11,322 nucleotides of DNA from a gamma proteobacterium symbiont of Bathyaustriella thionipta (GTDB taxonomy: Bacteria; Pseudomonadota; Gammaproteobacteria; Chromatiales; Chromatiaceae): positions 1 to 11,322 of the forward strand of contig JAHXHF010000348.1 of NCBI GenBank assembly GCA_025656895.1, read 5' to 3'. The position numbers were made by a program, and so were the translations under genes. Each line of letters starts with the position of its first letter. Within the stretch, counting starts at the first letter, position 1. Shown one piece after another: positions 7,142 through 11,322 of the stretch. The notes beneath the pieces are model-generated. The model saw only the letters and a program-made list of their open reading frames with translations, was not told the DNA's origin and searched no databases.

Positions 7142-8110
7142 TCAGTAGGTAAGAAGTGCAGAGCCCCAGGTGAAGCCACCACCAAAAGCTTCCATAAGCA
7201 GGGTTTCGCCGCGTTTTATACGCTGCTCCCTGACCGCCACATCCAGTGCCATGGGTATGGATGCGGCCGATGTGTTGCCGTGTTCACCCACCGTTACCAC
7301 CACATGATCCATCGGCATACCCAGTTTACGGGCGGTTGCCTGAATAATACGAATATTGGCCTGATGCGGGATCAGCCAGTCAATATCGGATTTTTGCAGA
7401 TTATTATGCGACAGGGTTTCATCGACAATGCGCCCCAGCGTGGTTACTGCCACCTTGAATACTTCATTGCCACGCATTTGCATAAAAGCCGACTTGTTTA
7501 AAATTTTTCGATAGTCCGTCGAAACCCCGGCATTGACATGCAGTAACTTATCGTAGCTGCCATCGGCATGCAGATGGGTTGAGATAATGCCGGCTTCGTC
7601 GCTGGCTTTCAGTACCACAGCTCCGGCACCATCACCAAACAGGATACAGGTTCCACGGTCGGTCCAGTCAACAATGCGTGAAAGTGTTTCAGCACCGATG
7701 ACCAGAGCACAACGGGCGGAACCTGTTTTAATAAATTTTTCAGCTACACCCAGCGCATAAACAAAACCGGTACACACTGCCTGAATATCAAAAGCCGCGC
7801 AACCGTGTATGTCGAGACGTTTTTGCAGCAGACAGGCGGTACTGGGGAATACCAGATCGGGAGTGGTGGTGGCGACAATAATCAGATCAATTTCATCATG
7901 ATCAATTTCGGCGGCCTGCATAGCCCGACGAGCCGCCTGCTCGGCCAGATCACAAGTGGTTTCACCTTCAGCGGCAATATGACGCTTGCGTATGCCGGTG
8001 CGTTCCCGAATCCATTCATCCGAGGTATCCACCATTTTTTCCAGCTCGTGATTATCCAGCTCACGTTCTGGAAGATAGCTGCCGGTACCGGCGATGCGTG
8101 CCATCATCAT
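7142..8110 (-). CDS. fabH: Beta-ketoacyl-ACP synthase III
   Basis: Starts fatty acid chains by condensing acetyl-CoA (or another short acyl-CoA) with malonyl-ACP; cytoplasmic dimer in known homologues. Counted from the first ATG the protein has 322 residues with C113 (QAVCTGF), H249 (IPHQANIRI) and N279 (HGNTSAAS) as the catalytic triad. KMVDTSDEWI and RTGIRKRHIA near the N-terminus are diagnostic of FabH. Three ATG codons stand in tandem at 8110, 8107 and 8104. The Shine-Dalgarno GGAGAG (8119-8124) lies 8 bases from the first and 11 from the second. Homologues begin at the third Met or equivalent, so the mature start is uncertain by two residues. The first ATG overlaps the plsX stop by 4 bases (ATGA). 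Confidence 0.97.
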   Translation of the reverse strand: MMMARIAGTGSYLPERELDNHELEKMVDTSDEWIRERTGIRKRHIAAEGETTCDLAEQAARRAMQAAEIDHDEIDLIIVATTTPDLVFPSTACLLQKRLDIHGCAAFDIQAVCTGFVYALGVAEKFIKTGSARCALVIGAETLSRIVDWTDRGTCILFGDGAGAVVLKASDEAGIISTHLHADGSYDKLLHVNAGVSTDYRKILNKSAFMQMRGNEVFKVAVTTLGRIVDETLSHNNLQKSDIDWLIPHQANIRIIQATARKLGMPMDHVVVTVGEHGNTSAASIPMALDVAVREQRIKRGETLLMEAFGGGFTWGSALLTY

Positions 8111-9126
8111 AGCTTGCTCTCTCCACTCAGATGCCCGGCTACACGCTGCGCAATGCGATTGGGCACATTGTGCTCAACCTCTCTCATGGCAACACCGATA
8201 GCATTGGCAAATGCCAGCGCATCGGCCCCACCGTGACTTTTAACCACAATGCCTTTAAGCCCCAGTAAACTGGCCCCATTATAGCGCCTGGGATCAATTT
8301 TCCGACGAAAGTTTTTCAGTACCGGCAAGGCAACCAAAGCCGCCAGGCGGCCATAAAGATTTGCCTTGAAAGCGGCCTTCAGGTTGTGTGAAATCATTTT
8401 TGCCACGCCTTCCGCTGTTTTCAATGCGACATTGCCGACAAAACCGTCAGACACCACCACATCTACGCCACCTTTATAAACATCATTGCCTTCGACAAAG
8501 CCAATATAGTTTAAATGACTGGCGGACAGCAATTGATGCGCCTGTTTCACCTGCTCATTGCCTTTGGTGTCTTCTTCACCAATATTCAACAGGCCGACAC
8601 GCGGCGCGGCAATACCTTCTGCGGCTTCCACCCGCTCACTGCCCATGACACCAAACTGCAACAGATGTTCGGCAGAACAATCCACGTTGGCGCCCAGATC
8701 CAGAACAAAGGTTCGTCCTTCAATGGAAGGCAGTGCGGTAATAATGGCGGGACGGTCGATATTGGGCAGCATTTTCAGCACAAAACGTGCGGTTGCCATC
8801 AGTGCTCCGGTATTGCCCGCACTGACGCAGGCAGCCGCCTCACCACTCTTGACCAGATTGATAGCCACGCGCATGGACGAGTCTTTCTTCAAGCGCAGGA
8901 CTTTCGCAGGCGATTCATCCATAGCCACCACTTCACTGGCATGCTGCAGACTCAGGCGACTGTTACGGTAACCATCCAGATGCTGCTTGAGCACGTCTTC
9001 GTCGCCCACCAGAATCAGCCTGAGCTGAGGATGTGCGACCAACATTTCACGCGCAGCCGGAATGACACTGGCAGGGCCCAGGTCCCCGCTCATGGCATCC
9101 AGCGCTATGCTGACTGTTTTAGACAT
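8107..9126 (-). CDS. plsX: Phosphate acyltransferase PlsX
   Basis: Converts acyl-ACP to acyl-phosphate, the donor used by PlsY in phosphatidic acid synthesis; a peripheral membrane or soluble enzyme. The 339-residue protein opens with the family motif ALDAMSGDLGP (8-18). It also has LRLKKDSSMRVAINLVK, SAGNTGALMA, and a C-terminal GLKGIVVKSHGGADALAFANAI stretch, cited here as its parts GLKGIVVKSHG and ADALAFANAI. Length is close to E. coli PlsX (356). It begins 28 bases after rpmF. That short gap holds a small ACTGC/GCAGT dyad and no strong Shine-Dalgarno. It ends by overlapping fabH (ATGA). The rpmF-plsX-fabH order couples phospholipid and fatty acid synthesis to ribosomal protein expression. 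Confidence 0.96.
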   Translation of the reverse strand: MSKTVSIALDAMSGDLGPASVIPAAREMLVAHPQLRLILVGDEDVLKQHLDGYRNSRLSLQHASEVVAMDESPAKVLRLKKDSSMRVAINLVKSGEAAACVSAGNTGALMATARFVLKMLPNIDRPAIITALPSIEGRTFVLDLGANVDCSAEHLLQFGVMGSERVEAAEGIAAPRVGLLNIGEEDTKGNEQVKQAHQLLSASHLNYIGFVEGNDVYKGGVDVVVSDGFVGNVALKTAEGVAKMISHNLKAAFKANLYGRLAALVALPVLKNFRRKIDPRRYNGASLLGLKGIVVKSHGGADALAFANAIGVAMREVEHNVPNRIAQRVAGHLSGESKL

Positions 9127-9154
9127 TGGCGAACTGCGTCAGTGCAGTCGCTAA

Positions 9155-9334
9155 TTAATCTTCGCTGTCAGCGAATACCTTGCGACCGCGATAAAAGCCA
9201 TCCGGTGAAACATGATGACGCAAATGAGTTTCGCCCGAAGTGGGATCAACCGACAGGGTGCGGGCACTCAGGCTATCATGTGAGCGACGCATACCGCGCT
9301 TGGAAGGGGTTTTTTTATTCTGTTGTACAGCCAT
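9155..9334 (-). CDS. rpmF: Large ribosomal subunit protein bL32
   Basis: Small basic protein of the 50S subunit. The 59-residue product starts MAVQQNKKTPSKRGMRRSHD, nearly the E. coli L32 N-terminus, and continues with HLRHH and DGFYRGRKV. It contains no cysteine, so it is the zinc-independent form; zinc-binding L32 proteins carry paired CxxC motifs. The C-terminus (FADSED) is slightly longer and more acidic than in E. coli (57 residues). GGAG at 9342-9345 is a good Shine-Dalgarno 7 bases before the ATG. It lies 20 bases after yceD and 28 before plsX, the conserved gammaproteobacterial arrangement. Confidence 0.97.
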   Translation of the reverse strand: MAVQQNKKTPSKRGMRRSHDSLSARTLSVDPTSGETHLRHHVSPDGFYRGRKVFADSED

Positions 9335-9354
9335 GCTAAATCTCCGACAAAAGT

Positions 9355-9891
9355 TTATTTGGTTTTTTCAGCTTTGAAACCCGCTAATATTTCAAACGGA
9401 TTTTCTTTAGGTTCATTTACAGGTTCAACAAAAGGTTCATCGGCTTGCGTCCATTGATCCATTTTCACCTCACAATCATCCGGCTCATGCATAGCCACTT
9501 GCGGCAGAGCCAAAAGCATTTCATCTTCCAGCATCTGCGACAGATTCAAGCGTGAGTCATCTGCCAATATCGGATCAACATCCTCTGGCAGCAAATCATA
9601 TTCGGCCTCTGTTTCAACCACCAGCAGCGACAAGTCCAACTGCAGCGAATATAAAAACGGCCGCATGCAACGCTGACAAACCAGCATTACTTCAGTCTGC
9701 AACTGACCTTGAATCCAGGGTCTGCGTTTTACACCCACGCTAAAATCCAGATCTACAGCAACCGAACCCGCATCGCTAACCAGAACATTCCGCAAACGCG
9801 AGAAATGATGCAACGACCACTGTCCGCAAAGCCTGCTTCGCCTTTCAGCAAGACGCCACGGATCTATATACTCTGGCAACTGCTTAGGCAT
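9355..9891 (-). CDS. yceD: YceD family (DUF177) protein
   Basis: Conserved protein encoded next to L32 in most bacteria. A role in rRNA metabolism has been proposed for the family, including plant homologues, but the biochemistry is unclear. The 178-residue protein has the family's CQRC motif (C72, C75) followed by RPF. A downstream H135 and C140 (HEPDDC) sit where E. coli YceD has VHDSEHC, which may form a metal site. The C-terminal ENPFEILAGFK is the typical family ending. The N-terminus (LPEYIDPWRLAERR) aligns with E. coli YceD, which supports the ATG at 9891. A strong-looking promoter lies so close that its transcript would carry only about three bases of leader. Length is close to E. coli (173). 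Confidence 0.93.
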   Translation of the reverse strand: MPKQLPEYIDPWRLAERRSRLCGQWSLHHFSRLRNVLVSDAGSVAVDLDFSVGVKRRPWIQGQLQTEVMLVCQRCMRPFLYSLQLDLSLLVVETEAEYDLLPEDVDPILADDSRLNLSQMLEDEMLLALPQVAMHEPDDCEVKMDQWTQADEPFVEPVNEPKENPFEILAGFKAEKTK

Positions 9892-9900
9892 AATCGAGCA

Positions 9901-9930
9901 ATTCTATTGTAAATCAGTGATATATGTCAA
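9901..9930 (-). promoter_or_regulatory. Probable sigma70 promoter of yceD-rpmF-plsX-fab
   Basis: On the minus strand a perfect -35 TTGACA (9930-9925) is followed by an 18-base spacer and a -10 TAGAAT (9906-9901; 5/6). The predicted start is near 9894, only about three bases before the yceD ATG. An alternative -10 TACAAT (9911-9906) would have only a 13-base spacer with this -35. Inferred from sequence; in E. coli this cluster also has promoters ahead of and within yceD-rpmF. Confidence 0.6.
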
Positions 9931-9975
9931 TAAAGCGAGTGGGAATTCCTGCCCCGGAAAACCCCATCTTTCCAT

Positions 9976-11112
9976 TTACTGCCCCACCAGAGCCAGCAAA
10001 ATACCTGCCGCCACGGCAGAACCGATTACGCCTGCCACATTCGGCCCCATGGCATGCATCAGCAGAAAATTATGATGATTGGATTCCAGCCCCACTTTAT
10101 TCACCACACGTGCGGCCATAGGAACCGCCGAAACACCCGCCGCGCCGATCAAAGGATTGATTTTACCCCCCGACAGGCGGCTCATCAGTTTACCCATCAG
10201 CAGACCAGCCGCTGTTCCCACACAGAATGCAAAAGCACCCAGGGCCAGAATACCCAGTGTTTCCAGTGACAGAAATTTGTCAGCCTGCAACTTGGAACCG
10301 ACCGCCAGTCCCAGAAAAATTGTAGTTACATTAATAATTTCATTCTGCGAGGCTTTGCTTAAGCGCTCTACCACACCACTTTCACGCAGCAGATTGCCGA
10401 AGGTCAACATGCCGATCAAAGGAGCCGCTGATGGCAACAACAGGATACATAATGCCAATACCGACAAGGGAAAAAGAATCTTTTCCAGTTTGCTGACCGG
10501 GCGCAACTGCTGCATGACAATGGAGCGCTCTTCCTCAGTCACCAGCCAGCGCATAATGGGGGGCTGAATGATCGGCACCAAAGCCATATAGGAGTAAGCT
10601 GCGACCGCAATAGCCCCGAGCAAATCCGGCGACAGGCGTGACGCCAGAAAAATAGCCGTAGGGCCGTCGGCCCCGCCAATGATAGCAATCGCGGAAGCAT
10701 CCGCCAGGCTAAAATCAAAACCCGGAATATAATTAAGTGCCAGCGCTCCCAGCAGAGTAACAAAAATACCAAACTGTGCCGCCGCACCCAACAGCAAAGT
10801 GGAAGGGCGAGCGATCAGGGCGCTGAAATCGGTCAGTGCGCCAACCCCCATAAAAATCAGTAAGGGGAAAACACCGGTTTTAATGCCCACGTGATAAATC
10901 ATGCCCAGCAGTCCATCCGGCCCGGCGATAGCCGCCACCGGAATGTTGCTGAGAATAGCGCCGAAGCCGATCGGTAACAGCAGCAGGGGTTCAAATTGCT
11001 TTACAATAGCCAGATAAATGAGTAAGCCACCCACTGAAATCATCAGCGCGTTGCCCCATTGCATGTTGGCCAGTCCTGTGGAGTTCCACAGGTTCAGCAG
11101 ATCAATATCCAT
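9976..11112 (-). CDS. oadB: Sodium-pumping decarboxylase beta subunit (OadB family)
   Basis: Integral membrane subunit that removes CO2 from carboxybiotin and couples this to Na+ export. Related complexes act on oxaloacetate, methylmalonyl-CoA, glutaconyl-CoA or malonate; oxaloacetate is the default guess here. The 378-residue protein is almost wholly hydrophobic helices. GGADGPTAIF (146-155) carries D149, equivalent to the essential aspartate of Klebsiella OadB. NPLIGAAGVSAVPMAAR (319-335) carries N319, G323, S328 and R335, matching the N/G/S/R set known to handle Na+ and protons. Length fits the shorter OadB variants. It begins 19 bases after the biotinyl-domain stop with no good Shine-Dalgarno, so it was probably co-transcribed and coupled. 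No convincing terminator separates it from yceD. Confidence 0.94.
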   Translation of the reverse strand: MDIDLLNLWNSTGLANMQWGNALMISVGGLLIYLAIVKQFEPLLLLPIGFGAILSNIPVAAIAGPDGLLGMIYHVGIKTGVFPLLIFMGVGALTDFSALIARPSTLLLGAAAQFGIFVTLLGALALNYIPGFDFSLADASAIAIIGGADGPTAIFLASRLSPDLLGAIAVAAYSYMALVPIIQPPIMRWLVTEEERSIVMQQLRPVSKLEKILFPLSVLALCILLLPSAAPLIGMLTFGNLLRESGVVERLSKASQNEIINVTTIFLGLAVGSKLQADKFLSLETLGILALGAFAFCVGTAAGLLMGKLMSRLSGGKINPLIGAAGVSAVPMAARVVNKVGLESNHHNFLLMHAMGPNVAGVIGSAVAAGILLALVGQ

Positions 11113-11131
11113 CAGTTATTTGCTGCATTAT

Positions 11132-11257
11132 TCAAATACTCATTTCCACGAGCGCATCACCTACCTGAACCGCATCACCTTCCTTAACGGCTAAAGCGGA
11201 CACTACGCCGCTTGCAGTAGAACGAATTTCGGTTTCCATTTTCATGGCTTCCATCAA
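11132..11257 (-). CDS. oadA: C-terminal fragment of a biotinyl (biotin carboxyl carrier) domain, probably OadA
   Basis: The last 41 or so codons encode the second half of a biotin carrier domain. The biotinylation motif EAMKM, with its acceptor lysine, leads into METEIR and then a GVVSAL-VKEGDAVQVGDALVEM ending. This half carries biotin between the carboxyltransferase site and OadB. Placement directly ahead of oadB suggests the C-terminus of the OadA alpha subunit, but a separate carrier subunit (as in methylmalonyl-CoA or malonate decarboxylases) cannot be excluded because the rest is off the window. The frame stays open to 11320 only through a segment whose minus-strand translation (rich in S, T and P) is unlike any biotinyl domain; see the inverted segment at 11258-11307. 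I therefore end the supported coding part near 11257. Confidence 0.8.
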   Translation of the reverse strand: MMEAMKMETEIRSTASGVVSALAVKEGDAVQVGDALVEMSI

Positions 11258-11322
11258 AATCAGGGTCAATGTAGGTGATGCAGTCCGTGAGGGTGATGTA
11301 CTGATAGTGATGGAAGCCATGA
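11242..11322. repeat. Perfect 15-bp inverted repeat pair at the window edge
   Basis: TCATGGCTTCCATCA at 11242-11256 is the exact reverse complement of 11308-11322, the final bases of the window. Both arms encode the MEAM core of the biotin motif, the left arm on the minus strand and the right arm on the plus strand. They enclose 51 bases. Because the right arm ends exactly at the last base, the match may continue beyond the window. Confidence 0.95.
11258..11322 (+). other. Biotinyl-domain N-half in inverted orientation
   Basis: Read on the plus strand in frame with 11310 (ATG), this stretch encodes VNVGDAVREGDVLIVMEAM (11265-11321), a textbook first half of a biotin carrier domain. It should lie upstream of the minus-strand EAMKM half, on the same strand. 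Flipping 11242-11322 in silico restores one continuous frame through EGDVLIVMEAMKMETEIR. The segment is therefore inverted relative to its gene, by assembly fold-back or by a real inversion. Confidence 0.85.

Noticed and set aside
7126..7185. Upstream TTG start that would extend FabD by 20 residues into fabH
   Set aside because: FabD homology begins at the ATG at 7125; the extension overlaps the conserved fabH C-terminus and looks like its shadow.
8515..9339. Long plus-strand reading frame of 274 codons, plus others at 888-1475 and 6433-7005
   Set aside because: They lie antisense to plsX/rpmF, tmk/holB and fabD. Their products show no recognisable motif and have the Cys/His/Arg-rich composition of shadow frames, and the minus-strand genes explain the bases fully.
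11258..11320. N-terminal part of the minus-strand frame opening with ATG at 11320 as a short biotinyl protein
   Set aside because: This part is the antisense of a biotinyl-domain coding segment. Its Ser/Thr/Pro-rich translation and apparent ATG come from the inverted arm, so it is not a real N-terminus.
1..11322. CRISPR array, tRNA, rRNA, phage or defence system
   Set aside because: No spaced direct repeats, tRNA-like folds, integrase or toxin-type genes were seen; nearly all sequence is accounted for by core genes.

Overview
The window is a stretch of gammaproteobacterial core chromosome. All recognisable genes lie on the minus strand, so transcription runs from the high-coordinate end toward position 1. 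The order yceD-rpmF-plsX-fabH-fabD-fabG-acpP-fabF-pabC-mltG-tmk-holB is the classical gammaproteobacterial fatty-acid cluster. Protein features also fit that class: a zinc-free L32, a FabH with the Cys-His-Asn triad, and a PabC with the AGIKHLNRLEQV block. I cannot name a genus. The neighbouring sodium-pump genes and the moderate base composition suggest a non-enteric member.

Region by region, in transcription order. (1) 11322-9976 holds the tail of a biotinyl domain (oadA or a stand-alone biotin carrier subunit) followed by oadB. Together they are part of a membrane decarboxylase that exports Na+. (2) 9975-9892 is a short gap with a good sigma70 promoter for yceD. (3) 9891-5447 holds yceD, rpmF, plsX, fabH, fabD and fabG, tightly packed, with a 4-base overlap at plsX/fabH and a 1-base overlap at fabD/fabG. 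(4) 5446-5112 is the only long gap. It holds a hairpin just past fabG, an 83-bp element bounded by perfect 16-bp inverted repeats, a 17-bp dyad, and a likely acpP promoter. (5) 5111-88 holds acpP, fabF, pabC, mltG, tmk and holB. A 101-base leader precedes fabF; the remaining genes overlap or nearly touch. (6) 87-1 has no supportable gene.

The products work together. PlsX supplies acyl-phosphate for phospholipid synthesis, FabD loads malonate onto AcpP, FabH starts chains, FabF elongates them and FabG reduces the beta-keto intermediates. PabC (folate), MltG (cell wall), Tmk (dTTP) and HolB (replication clamp loader) tie this to growth. YceD and L32 link it to ribosome production.

I see no undescribed defence or mobile system. 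The most striking signal is at the right edge. There, 51 bases of the biotinyl-domain coding sequence lie in the wrong orientation between perfect 15-bp inverted repeats, and the second repeat ends exactly at the last base. An assembly fold-back is the likeliest cause, but a real inversion cannot be excluded from sequence alone.
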